NCBI GenBank assembly: GCA_961205875.1
Contig: OY540815.1
Span: forward strand, 13,949,638 to 14,013,637
Source: Sialis fuliginosa
Lineage: Eukaryota; Arthropoda; Insecta; Megaloptera; Sialidae
Direction of reading: 5' to 3'
Length of the DNA stretch: 64,000 bases
A model generated the notes under the pieces. That model was not told where the DNA came from. It searched no databases and worked only from the letters and a program-made list of their open reading frames with translations. A program made the position numbers and the translations under genes. The number at the start of each line of letters is the position of its first letter. The stretch's first letter is position 1. This document shows, in pieces, positions 24,791-36,023 of this stretch.

Positions 24791-27029
24791 AATATTGATA
24801 AGTATCTGTCAGCAAAATAGGGAAATGACAAATTTAACCATTATCGAACAAATTGTACGGTCCTTCAAAACCGGGACACCTGTATATAAACTTATATTAA
24901 AAAGAGGCAACGCCGGATACAACAGCTAAATATTCTAATAAATGTTCTACGAAAAAAGTTTGCTCATTTTGTTTCATTCTTTATGGTAAAAGTATCATAA
25001 TCATTGAGTAAATTAATAATATAAAATTAACTACATCGCCCTTTGTTTAAAAAAATGCTGCACATTATTGACAAAATTATGATATTTGTTTTAGAAACAA
25101 CGATTTAAAGAATGATTAATTCTTTATAAAAATTTTGAACACCTGCGTCTCGGGGATTTTTATAATAATTAACTGAAGCATTTAGGAGTAAATAACAAAA
25201 AAATGGGACAAGTTAAAACTTATTTATATTTTTATCGAGGTAGGATCAAAGTAGGAAACTTATATAATATTATATATGACTCAATTGAAAATTATGGTTC
25301 GATATAAAAATTAATACGAAATATAAACTTTTCTTATATTGTGTAGATATTTACGTAAAAAAACGCTAAACTTACAATTACTTAAAGAATATAAGCTTTC
25401 TTAATTTTATATGTAAACTGACTATTTACATCAGCAATACATCAAGAAACATGTGAAATTATATAAAATAAAAAAGCTATAAAATATAATAAAATATTTT
25501 CCAATTTCCATTTTAAATATCATAAAAAAATCTTCCATAATTGAGAATTCAATTTAGAACTTTTCCATTCTTTTTAATATTTTCTTCTTTCACGCCTTTC
25601 ATATCTAACAAAGCGTACTCGGAGTTATGAATATACATATTATCTAATTTAATACCAACCCTTGGCGATCAAAAATGTTGGTAGAAATTTTATTAATAAA
25701 TTTTTTAATTATAAAATTCTGCTGCATTTCAAATGTATGCAAATTATTTAAAAAGATATAGGTATTACATGAAATATTTAAGTTGCACCTTTTTTGTTTT
25801 TGTGGCCAATCATATATCAGGAATATTCGCTCGCAAGCAAAAGTAAACCAAAATCTTTCTACGATTTATTATCTTGTCTATGGTTTTCAACACAGGCTAA
25901 ATCCGTAAATATTAACTAATACAATTAATTATCTTAAGGGGTTACATCTAATGAATTAATTAATTTTTTATCCTTCTTTTAAATTGGCTTAAATGATTTA
26001 TAAACATCTTAAAAATGATATTCAAAAGGAATTATAAGCAAAAAATGTTTTTTTTTCAATTTTTAGAGTTCACTTTCCAAAGTGTCTCTAAACAAACGAA
26101 ACAACCGAGATGGTGAAAATGGTGAAAAAGAGTGATAATGAGTATTTCATTTAAAACAATTTTTTGTGTATTTTGAGACATATACAATAAACCCTCCAAA
26201 TTTCATTGATTTTTTTAATATTCTAAAAAAAATCTTTAAAAAGTCTCACTTTCCGAAGTGATAATTAAATGAAACCCCTTAAGTAATATAAAAATTGATG
26301 CAGCTTAATGTTATTAAACCTTAATTATCATCGTTTTATAAATATTAATAATAAATTTACCCTCACATTTTCAAATCGTACAAATATATCCTTGAGAATA
26401 TCACAATACAATGTGAATTTAAAGCACTGAAATAAATTGAAGCACTCCTAAATATTTATATTCATTCTCAAGAATTCATTAATATTTTATTCAACACAGA
26501 TATTGTCGTCAAGATGAAACGCCCGTCGTTTAAAGAGATAAATACTTAATAAAGCGGTGTCGAAATCCTTGATTTATTTTCTTATATATGAAGATATTAA
26601 ATATTGACGTTTATTTTCAGGTACTTATACCAAATTTCAGTGTTTTGCAAAATTCAGGACACCGCAAATACCTTATGAAAAATGGTTTTCAGGCACAATC
26701 TTTTGTTCTGTAAATGCTGTTTTGATACAGAGAAGACTGTTGTCAGTTATGACAAATAAAAATAGTGTACTTAATTGTGACTCGATTAAATACAACTAAA
26801 ATTTCAAATTCAGTTAGACCTAATTTAATGTTTATTTTTGTAATAGCTAATGTACTTAAATACTGTTTGTTATTTGAAATAAACAATCCAATTGACTTCA
26901 ATTGACACCGGGTTAGGTTCAATTGAAAGATTGACTTTTGGTTATCAGAGTTAAATTGAAAGTTAAGTAAATATGACAATCAAGATACTAAATAAATAAT
27001 ACAACAAAATAAAATAACTGAGTAAGTAA

Positions 27030-27130
27030 AATAGGAGATTTTCTTCCCAGACAAATACGTATCGATCTTAAATATAAAATATCATCATTTTTGCTGTTTT
27101 TGAGTTTCAGATAAACAAACAGACAATCCC
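27030..27130 (+). repeat. worn copy of the TTCTTCCCAGAC tail
   Basis: This stretch has TTTTCTTCCCAGACAAA, ATCTTAAATATAAAATATCA, TTTGAGTTTCAG and a short cagacaa end, matching 24660-24790 and 38840-38960 with more changes. Confidence 0.45.
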
Positions 27131-27731
27131 TGGGTGTTTTAAACCAAATTGACAAAATACAAAAATATATAGGTTTTGTTTTTTTTGTGTTTTATTATAA
27201 TTCCGCAATGCGTGTTGTCTTAAGTATACTTACAATTAGCGACATTTGCCTTAGTAAGTATCTGTATATATTTGATTATTTAAAAAAATAGCGAAAGTCC
27301 GACAACACATGCATAATTTTACATATTCACAATTTTTTTTCATTGACACTTTTGAGGAACAACAAACGTGTGACAGACAGTCAGACATTGTTAAATAAAA
27401 AAGAACATAACGAAATAAATACCTTTACGAACCTCTATAAAATTGTAATGTAAATATTCACAAAAAAAAAACTAGAGAGTATAATTTTTCACCGCCTTAA
27501 TTGAAAAGGCACAACATATCGCGACCGCTTGTATTTATGTTAACGCCGGAGTATTGGTTACATAACGGCCATTTGAATTTTAGATGCGCGCCCAAAGCCC
27601 GTGAGGTCACTTTTGAATATATTTAGCGCCTGCGATGGCCACGTGTTAAATATTCTATGCGAGTATGAATTTTGCATGATATAGACACTGCGGTGGGTAG
27701 TTTATCTTCGCAAACTTGTGGCAGCCACAGG

Positions 27732-27779
27732 GTTAAATAAGCTTTCGAGTGTTAATGTAAATCGAAAGCTTTATTTAAC
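27732..27779 (+). repeat. near-perfect 17-bp hairpin
   Basis: GTTAAATAAGCTTTCGA is followed after 13 bp by TCGAAAGCTTTATTTAAC, its reverse complement with one extra T. It lies alone in a moderately GC-rich patch. It is too short for a MITE and has no partner elsewhere in the window. Confidence 0.5.
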
Positions 27780-28049
27780 GGAAAAATACATATTAAAAAA
27801 TACACCCCGCGTAATGCAAATATGTATTTTACAATTATATTTACCCACATTTATGTTGACTTTTGTTCGTTGTAGAAAGCAACGTGATGGGATCAAAAAG
27901 GAAACTCAATATAAAATAATACAATTTATTAAAGTTTACATGATGTCTGTCACATAAAAGAATATTCATATTGAATTTCAAATTTAATTTTACTAAATAT
28001 CAAGAAAAATATGTATTTGTATTCACATATACACACACATATATACATA

Positions 28050-28350
28050 TATAAAACGAGCGGACGCGTCCTAGTTTCGCACGGGAGTTATTATATCACC
28101 CCCTGTCACGTAAGGAGGGTTGTAATTGTTGTTTTAGCTAACCCGACAAAAATTGTTTTGCAAAAAAATTATATGTTTAAAAATTAGACCATAAATACAC
28201 ATTTTCGTAAATATCTCGACTTCAGCGCCATCTACCGGGTCCAAAAAAAACGGAGCACTAAACGAACATATAGTGTGAATATGACTCCGATACGTCCAGT
28301 GGTTTAGGCCTGATGAAATCACAAACAAAAACCAACGTTTTTATATATTA
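28050..28350 (+). repeat. non-LTR retroposon 3' tail, RTE-like
   Basis: The words CGCGTCCTAGTTTCGCACGG, CAGCGCCATCTACCGGGTC and AGTGGTTTAGGCCTGATGAA followed by an AT-rich end resemble the 3' untranslated parts of RTE-type elements common in insects. There is no open frame. The assignment rests on phrase recognition only. Confidence 0.45.
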
Positions 28351-28866
28351 AGATTTAAACTCGGAAAGAAAAAACATTTACGAAAAAAAATATAGAACGA
28401 AACACTTTTCATTTTACAGTTTATATATACTAGAAAGTAATTACTTTAAAATATAATACCTGCTCGTTATGTAATATTTTAAAAGCCGAATCAATTTTTC
28501 TCAGAATTTATATCTGTTCTGTTTTTAATTAAACATTATTTTTTTATATAAGCGAAGTAGGTTTCACATTGTATCAAAATAAATACAAAAAAATATTTTT
28601 ATTTTTCATTTACAGACAATAACAGACAAAGATATTCATCATCTCATTGTATTTAAAATTTAGAAGATAAATCTAAAAAAATAATGTTAATATATGTGCT
28701 ATAATATGTAGGTATATTAATTTCGGCTTGGTGAAATTTTTTAATTAAAAATTAAATAAACATCTATTTTGTTTATATGGAAAATTAAATTAAAATTTTT
28801 ACCTTGGCCTTTACAACTTGACGGACATTTGTATTTGTTAACCGGTCTAACTACAATGCAGCGTTC

Positions 28867-28929
28867 TCAGTTCATTATACATCTTCAGAGAGTTCAATAG
28901 TTCCATTGCAAATATTTAACAACAATAAG
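28867..28929 (+). promoter_or_regulatory. probable promoter and non-coding first exon of the LRR gene
   Basis: TCAGT at 28867-28871 is the arthropod initiator. A short exon would run from it to a donor AAG|GTAAAA at 28929/28930. The matching acceptor, TTTTCCCAG, ends at 29008, three bases before the ATG at 29012, leaving a 79-bp intron in the 5' leader. No TATA box is seen. The acceptor so close to the start codon is the main reason to expect a leader exon. Confidence 0.4.
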
Positions 28930-29011
28930 GTAAAATATTTATAGTTATATAATAAAAGATCTTTATAAATGTTACATTTTTTTCATATCATCAATATTCT
29001 TTTCCCAGAAA

Positions 29012-32000
29012 ATGAAGCATTTATTATTTCTCTTATTGTTTTCTTCGGTATTCATTTCAAGAACCGAATCATTTTGTCATCGAAAAATTCCTAAAATTCA
29101 TTGTCAGGAGACTTTTCTCGAAGAAATTAATTCTCTGAATGGAAAGGTAAATAACTTTATTTAATAAATTTAAATATTTTTTTAATAGATCAACAAACAT
29201 TATTCAATTTATTTAACAAAAGTATCGTTGAATTTATTTTTGATATACACGTTTGGATAAAACTCGTATCATATAAATTATTTCTAATATACATTTAAAT
29301 GAATAATGTTTTTTAACGCATTTATAAAATACAGGTTGCACTTTTTTACAATTAGTTTTTATTTACTTATCACCATGTATATTATTTCCAGGAGGAATGT
29401 AGACTTTTGTCAGCATCATTCATAGATGGTACAATTCTTCCAAACAATGCTTTTCTATACCCAAATCTAAATGAATTAGAAATTAGAAATGTCAATGGAA
29501 TGGCTTTATCTGTTTTTCGAAATCTTCCAGTTTTAATCAATCTTTATATATCTGACAGTGAGGTGAGTATATTTTTTAACTATTTAAATACCTACTTATT
29601 TATGCTTGGTGGCAAAATCGCAAAATTTTCTTTGTTTCAATTGTTTCAATAAATAACAATTATTCCTAATGACAAAAATTAGTGTCATTGTCGGAAAAGC
29701 CCTTAATTTCACAAAAAATGTTAAGTGTTTGACGTTAAAAAAATATTGCTGGAAAGTTTTGACTCACGTAGTCATCTATATACTACATACCACAATTTCT
29801 ACGGCGCGACAAATTTTAATTTCGTTTAGTGTTATGTACAGAATATGCCGCTACCGACATCACAACTATCAAATACAATCAAATATCACGTGTTGATGTG
29901 TTAAAATAGACCTAACCAAACCTAACCTAACGAAAACTAACCAATCCAAAACTATTCAACTCGATTTCACCCCAATAGATTGCCCTAAAAACTTTAAGGA
30001 ACACAAAACAAACATACATACATATATTATTATACGCCTTTGCCGCATCAATAAAATATCTGACAGGACTAGACAATATGGCGATTAAATTTAAGTGTCA
30101 TTTTCAAAAAATAAAATACTATTTCTAGATTACTGGTAGGTTTTTATAAATCCTCCCCCCCTTTTCGTAATGTAGGTGTTCTAAAGAATATAATAATATG
30201 ATTTAATATATGATTTTGGAATATTTCAATCAGTGGAAGTCATAATGCCAAGGTCCAGCGGTACCTACTATTCCCTTACAAAGATTTATCTCAGTTTACT
30301 TTAATAAATCGTGTTTTTTTTTATTGTCAAAAAATGAAAAATATACGAAAAAATAATCAGGTGCGTCTTATGAAAAATTTCGAACTAATATTTTTTAGTA
30401 AAATTGTATAAAAATTAAATGGTTAACCAATGGCCGGCAATTTATCCGTTTTTATTTAAATTTTTTAATAACTCACTACCTTTGGTCAATTTAGTACGAG
30501 GAAGCATTGTGCATTTATTTGACAGATGTTTTTTTATTGTCAACATCAAAACTAAAATATACTAAAAGCCAATAATATTATTTCAGTTGACCAATTATAA
30601 AGCCCACGACAACTGTAGAAGTTACTGCGATGCATTCCCTGTTGGATACTTCTACAAACAACAGTATTTAAGAAAACTACATTTAACCAACAACAACATC
30701 AACACATTCTTCGTCGGAGCTCTTGACGGAGTTCCAATTTTGCAAGAGCTATCGTTATCAAACAACAAAATAATCAACATATTCAACGGGGTTTTTGATA
30801 CTCTGATTCATCTGCAAAGACTTGACCTTAGTTACAATCTAATCGAAGGACTCGGTGATATCATTTTAAACTCAACTGTTCATCTTCAGGAATTTAACAT
30901 TGCTCATAACCAGATCTTGGCTCTACCTGATTACGTATTTGCACCAGTCATACATTTACAAAAACTCAACATATCTACAAACCTCATTAGAGGATTACAT
31001 TTTGAAGTATTCTTCCCATTAGTCAATTTACAAAAATTAGACTTGTCAAAAAATCTACTTTACAATTTACCTGATGTTTTATTCAATACATTAGTCAATT
31101 TACAAGAACTGTACTTATCGGGAAATCTTATAAATGGATTGCCTAATAATATTGTAAGAAATTTGGTAAATTTACAAATATTAGATTTTTCTAGAAATAA
31201 TATTAGAGGTCTTCCGGATAATATATTTAATACATTGACTATGTTACAAAAATTGGATTTAAGTAACAACCAAATTGAATCTCTCCCCGATAGTTCATTT
31301 ACTAACTTAACTGCTTTAGATTGGTTAGATTTATCAGATAATAAACTAGCATCACTTCCAGATAACATTTTTAAAGATTTATCAAATTTAGTGTATTTGA
31401 ATCTATCACACAATAGATTTTTAACTTTATCAAAAACTGCGTTTAACTATTTACATCGACTGCAAGAATTAGATTTGTCAAATAATAACATCTCTCTGTC
31501 TGGACCAATATTCAATAATGATAAATCAGATCTTAAATATTTAAATTTAGCTGGAAATTCGCTTACGAATTTACCGATTGATTCGTTTAATAATTTATAC
31601 AATTTAGAAGTTTTAGATATTTCTAATAATATGATCACAAGTATCCCCGATCAGTTATTCAAAAATTTGAATAAATTGAAAAAAATTATACTAGCTAATA
31701 ACAATATAATTAATGTACCTAATATACGTAATGTATTACCGAGTTTGGAAAGCTTAGATCTATCTAATAATTATATAGAACACATTGAAAGAATGTTTGA
31801 AAATCACCAAACATTGAAAGAAATTAAACTTAGTGGAAATTCACTACAAACTATACATTCTAACAATTTTGATGGTACGACTGAATTGATTAATCTCCAT
31901 CTAGATAACAATGTACTGTTTTATATTGAAAAAAATACATTTAAAAATTCTGCTGTGAAATATTTAGATATTTCTAGTAACAGCCTCACTTCTTTAGATC

Positions 32001-32275
32001 CGTCAGTTATAATTAATTCTAGAATAAGAAAAATCAGCATCAGTAATAATCCATGGCAATGTGCTTGTTTGTTAAATGAAATAACTGAAGCTCTTACTAC
32101 CAAAAATGTCAAACATACATTAGATGATTTTTTCAAAGGAAAAGCGCCAAGTTGTCTAGTGTATGAAAGTACATGTGTACAAAACACAGAAATTGTAAGT
32201 GATTTATACAGTAAATATAAAAACTCTCTAGAAACATACAGCACACTACCACACATTAAAAAATACAAGCATTAA
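29012..32275 (+). CDS. secreted leucine-rich repeat protein, three coding exons
   Basis: Coding exons are 29012-29146, 29392-29562 and 30587-32275, joined in phase 0 by GT-AG introns of 245 and 1024 bp, giving 664 residues. Residues 1-20 form a hydrophobic signal peptide (MKHLLFLLLFSSVF...). Cysteines at 22, 31 and 48 suggest an N-terminal cap. From about residue 71 to 589 there are about 20 repeats of roughly 24 residues with the LxxLxLxxNxI pattern. Residues from 590 form a C-terminal cap starting NPWQCAC with two further cysteines. No membrane span or GPI-type tail follows; the protein ends in a basic HIKKYKH. It should be an extracellular binding protein, but the ligand is unknown. Repeat 2 contains an extra segment with C112 and C116 at the exon 2/3 joint. 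Mosquito LRIM/APL1 proteins, chaoptin-like proteins and Toll ectodomains share this architecture, but I see no feature that picks one. Opposite-strand frames here are shadows. Confidence 0.9.
30276..30532 (-). repeat. copy of the 9.5 kb foldback centre inside intron 2
   Basis: Reverse-complemented, it follows 9815-10055. Shared words include AAATGCACA, TTGGTTAACCATTTAATTTT, ATATTAGTTCGAAA and GATAAATCTTTGTAAGGGAA. The arms of the foldback are missing, so only the centre is represented. It ends about 55 bp before the exon 3 acceptor. Confidence 0.75.
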
Positions 32276-32446
32276 TAATTTAAAATTTGGCAAAAAAAAA
32301 CTATTCAGTCATTTCAATTATTCTCTATTTATATATTTCGTAAGATAGATGTTCTTGAAACTGTGTGCATTTATTTTATAAATGTTATTATAATAGTTTG
32401 AAACAACTTTATATTACATATAACTTTTAATGTAAAGTATTTACTT

Positions 32447-32452
32447 AATAAA
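32447..32452 (+). terminator. poly(A) signal of the LRR gene
   Basis: AATAAA lies 172 bp after the stop codon in AT-rich 3' sequence on the coding strand. It is the first AATAAA after the stop that is well placed, although any AT-rich stretch will contain such hexamers by chance. Confidence 0.5.
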
Positions 32453-32459
32453 TGAAAAT

Positions 32460-34693
32460 ACATTCAGACGGATTTGATTTAATTTAACAGAACTAACAAA
32501 TATTTCCACAAGTACATTAAAAAGAAAATAGGTAAATACTGAATGTAGTTAGATTTAATCTACGTTTAAACCACGACAAACATTTTCTTGCGAATGAAAC
32601 CTCAAACAAAACCATTTACCTGTAAAGTTTGTAGACTTTCCCAACTGACAAGATAAGATATATAGACCCATTCCCGTCCTTAATAAATTTTGAAGTTTCT
32701 AACTATTTATAAGATATTATATAGAAGATAGTATGTACGGTAACAATGTTATCAAATAGAAAGAACTTCATATAAATATGTGGATGAATGAAAGTAAGTT
32801 TTTGTAAGAAGTTTTAAAAAACGCACCTCTTGGAATATTTATATTGATGTTGATACAACATTTCTAAGAATGTTAACGAAAGTAGGTACGTTTAAAGATC
32901 TTAGTTATCCAGCATAAATTGTTCTTGTAATCGAAAAAATGTTAATAATATAAAAAAATAATAAATACGAATAAATAAATAAATACTTTAAACAAATACG
33001 TACCTATTAAATTTTAACTATACCTAATATTGGCCTAGCACCCCGAAAGTTGTGAATTATCCGTATTTTTTTCAATTAAAAAAAAGATTTGATGTCGAAA
33101 AGTTTAGTTTTTAATTTATACATATGCAGAACACATGTACATTTAATAGAATGTTTTTATTTATTATAATTATGTATGTATATTTTACCAACTCGCTATC
33201 TCTTTTCTACAGTACATTAGACTATATCTTTAATATATACTATGGCCTCGCCAACTGTAATTTGTTGCACTTGCACACGTTGTTTGTAAGTCGTATTCTA
33301 TTACTTTTACGGATGCGTCTTTACCAACGCTGTCATGGCAGAGTGTTATCTTACTAGTTTGTCATTACTTTGAATAAATCTGGTTCTGAAACTATACGTG
33401 AATGTATGTGTTTTATAATTTTTATAGTATTTAAAAGGGTTGAAGTTTCGAATAATCAGTTTTTAAAACGTCTCTGTATAGAATTTCAATAAATAGAGCG
33501 CTTCCGGCGAGTTTTCTCATTTACCATGTATTACTCTATTTTTAATATCCAATTACTCAAAAACCATAGTCCAATATTAAAAAAAAAATAGTAAAATATA
33601 TGAGCTATCCATAAATAATATATTAAATTTTTAGACTTTTATCTATAAATTACTCTGACGATTAAATAACCTTAAGAATGTTAATTTCGAGTATTTTACT
33701 TGGGTATACCTACTTGGATAATTGAAAAGTTAGCTTTCATAGAAATTTGATTGTACTAGATAAAGATGCAAATACGTAATACTATTATTATATATTGTGT
33801 GAAGCGTGTCTTCTCTCTCTATTATTGTAACTGTATACATATTTCATGAGGCAACTCTAACAATTTTGCTTTACATGTACTATAAGCAAGAACTATAACA
33901 CGGTACTATAATAACGCAAGTTGTAATTTTGTGGTTTAAGATACATTGTTCATTGAAAATGTTTTTCATGCTATAAATTTACATTGTGCGGTATGCTATT
34001 TTCAGTGTTAATGAATTGAAATATGTATTTATTAAAATATTAATAAATCTTACAGCACTTCGCAAGAGTTTAATTTTTTATGGTAAGCTTTAATGATACA
34101 GTGGTGTCTTTTTGGTAGTATTTACGGCCAATACTTTACAATAATTTTGTGAACAATATATACAGTATACACACAATAAACTTTTTTTTTGTTTTTAAGT
34201 TAAATACAAAATTTCTAGAGCGACCCTTGGTTTTCTTAAGACAACTAATCTTAAACATTGTTATCTGTATTGTTCCTATAACAGGGACATGAAATAGATT
34301 TTAATTATCTTTATAAACGTCGCTGACAAGAAATATTTACTCCTTTACAATTCATCAAAGGAATCAACTTGCAAAGTTTCGTTTCAAACAATTAATTGTA
34401 TAATTAGATATTCCACTACGGATTATTCCAACTTTGAGTCGCTTGTTATCTTTTATATTTCACAATAATAGAATATAATCATGCTTTTATTTAAAATTTG
34501 TAAGTTATGTCAAAATTTTAATACTCATTTTGATGTTTATTCAAATTTACGTATTATTTTATGGCAAAATTCAGGAAATTCTGTAAATATTAATTAATCT
34601 TATTACACAAAAAGATGATAACGAGAAAATAGTAATACGGATATATCACAAGTTCTCTAAATTTTAATAAGTATTATTTAAGGTATTACATAG
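32460..34693. other. intergenic, nothing recognised
   Basis: AT-rich DNA with no supported gene. A 77-codon frame at 33124-33357 lacks any recognisable feature. No repeat shared with the rest of the window was noticed. Confidence 0.5.
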
Positions 34694-34971
34694 AAACTAA
34701 AAAAAAATCAAGAGTAAGTTTCAATTTTGTAAATAAATATAAAATGATTTCAAAATCCTGAAATGATTCACCATCTATGAGCAAAGATATCGTTAAAATA
34801 AAATCAATAAATTTAAGCATTGGCGGGCATATATACTCGCAATGTTAGATTTATTGATTTTATTTTGACGATATCTGTGCTTATAGATGGAGAATCATTT
34901 CAGGATTTTGAATGGAGCTTTTTATAATTTTAGTTATTTACAAAATTTGAGCTTACCCTTGACTTTAGTTT
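34694..34971. mobile_element. foldback MITE with AAACTAAA ends
   Basis: Arms of about 120 bp are inverted copies: AAACTAA, TCAAGAGTAAG, ATTTTGTAAATAA, TCCTGAAATGATTC and AAAATAAAATCAATAAAT on the left, with the reverse complements on the right around a short loop at about 34825. The ends read AAACTAAA and TTTAGTTT. There is no coding capacity and no other copy in the window. Confidence 0.75.
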
Positions 34972-35175
34972 TATTTCGTGCAATATTTCACTTTTTCTAT
35001 CATATAGCGAACCTTGTTGCTCGTCGAGAAATACCTTAATATCTAACTATGTATATAAACAAACATGTATGTGTATATAAAAAAACAACAATTTGTAAAA
35101 AATGTTAAAAATGTACACTATTGTTTTACTCTTAAAATAATAGATACCAATAAAAATATGCATTCATTTACCACA

Positions 35176-35268
35176 ACGGATCTTAAACTTATGTGGTCCT
35201 AGACCTTTTGAACAATTATTTTTCAGGGACCCCCCCTGAGAGAAAAAAAGAAGGTTGAATAACCGCTG
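35176..35268. mobile_element. worn hAT-like short MITE
   Basis: The sequence runs from CAACGGATCTTAAACTTATG through GTGGTCCTAGACC and CAGGGACCCCCCC to AATAACCGCTG, the same plan as 5394-5520 with more changes at the ends. Confidence 0.4.
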
Positions 35269-35731
35269 ATTTAGCATATTTATTACAAAAAAAACATACA
35301 TTATTTTAATTTTCTAGTTTCACATTAAAGCACAATCTTTGAAATTTGACCACTTTATTGAAACTGGCATAGAAACAGTTGTAAAAAGCTAAACAGAAAA
35401 CGGAACAAAAGATGTTACACAATCAAAGGAACGCGCAAAAACCGTTGATGTTAATATAGAAAAACTTCATATCTGATTAAAAGTGAATTTCAAACAGAAT
35501 ATCATTTACAGTAAAAAGAGTCGACGCACAAAAGGAATCACAAATATCCTATATTATTATAATAATAATAATAAGTCTATTTCACGTTCAATTACAGTTA
35601 AAACTCTTCAGCTGCAAAGTATATACCCATGCATAAAAGAAGTTTATGAGAAATTAAATTGAAGCTATTAAAATGTTACGAGTATTTTTTTAAAATAAGA
35701 AAATGGACAGAAATAGAATAAATAAATAATG

Positions 35732-36023
35732 CCCGGTATATTATAAAGAATTTGCTTGAGTGCAAATGCAAATTAGCTTCCAGCTAACGCTATCTGTTAG
35801 GTTTCAAACTGTTATGAAATTGCTCGATATTTTAAAGCATTGGTAATAAATGAATAATAATGTAATGTGATTGTACTTATCGCGCATGTGTCAAGGTGAT
35901 GATATGTACGATTTCATTCGCTACATCTGTGAGTGTGTTGTCATTTATATTTAATTCCTAGAAAATAGCGTTAGCTGGAAGCTAATTTGCATTTTCACTT
36001 AAGCAAATTCTTTGATACCGGGG
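35732..36023. mobile_element. MITE with CCCGGTAT ends and 60-bp inverted repeats
   Basis: The left end runs CCCGGTAT, AAAGAATTTGCTT, GCAAATTAGCTTCCAGCTAA and CGCTAT; the right end is the reverse complement with few differences and finishes ATACCGGG. The centre of about 170 bp is non-coding. The target duplication is unclear. The family is not identified. Confidence 0.75.

Larger units (their letters stand above)
22719..28049. other. intergenic DNA with scattered repeat pieces
   Basis: No gene is supported across this 5 kb. It holds the inverted motif pair at 23642 and 24648, retroposon-like tails at 24660-24790 and 27030-27130, and a hairpin at 27732-27779. At 24385-24440 a GC-rich phrase GGCCCTTTAGGCAACTACC resembles a hAT end. 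At 27540-27720 a GC-richer unique patch includes CACGTG. Confidence 0.5.

Noticed and set aside
31060-32268. Minus-strand reading frames of 117, 63 and 115 codons
   Set aside because: They lie antisense to exon 3 of the LRR gene, and their open state follows from its repetitive leucine- and asparagine-rich codons.
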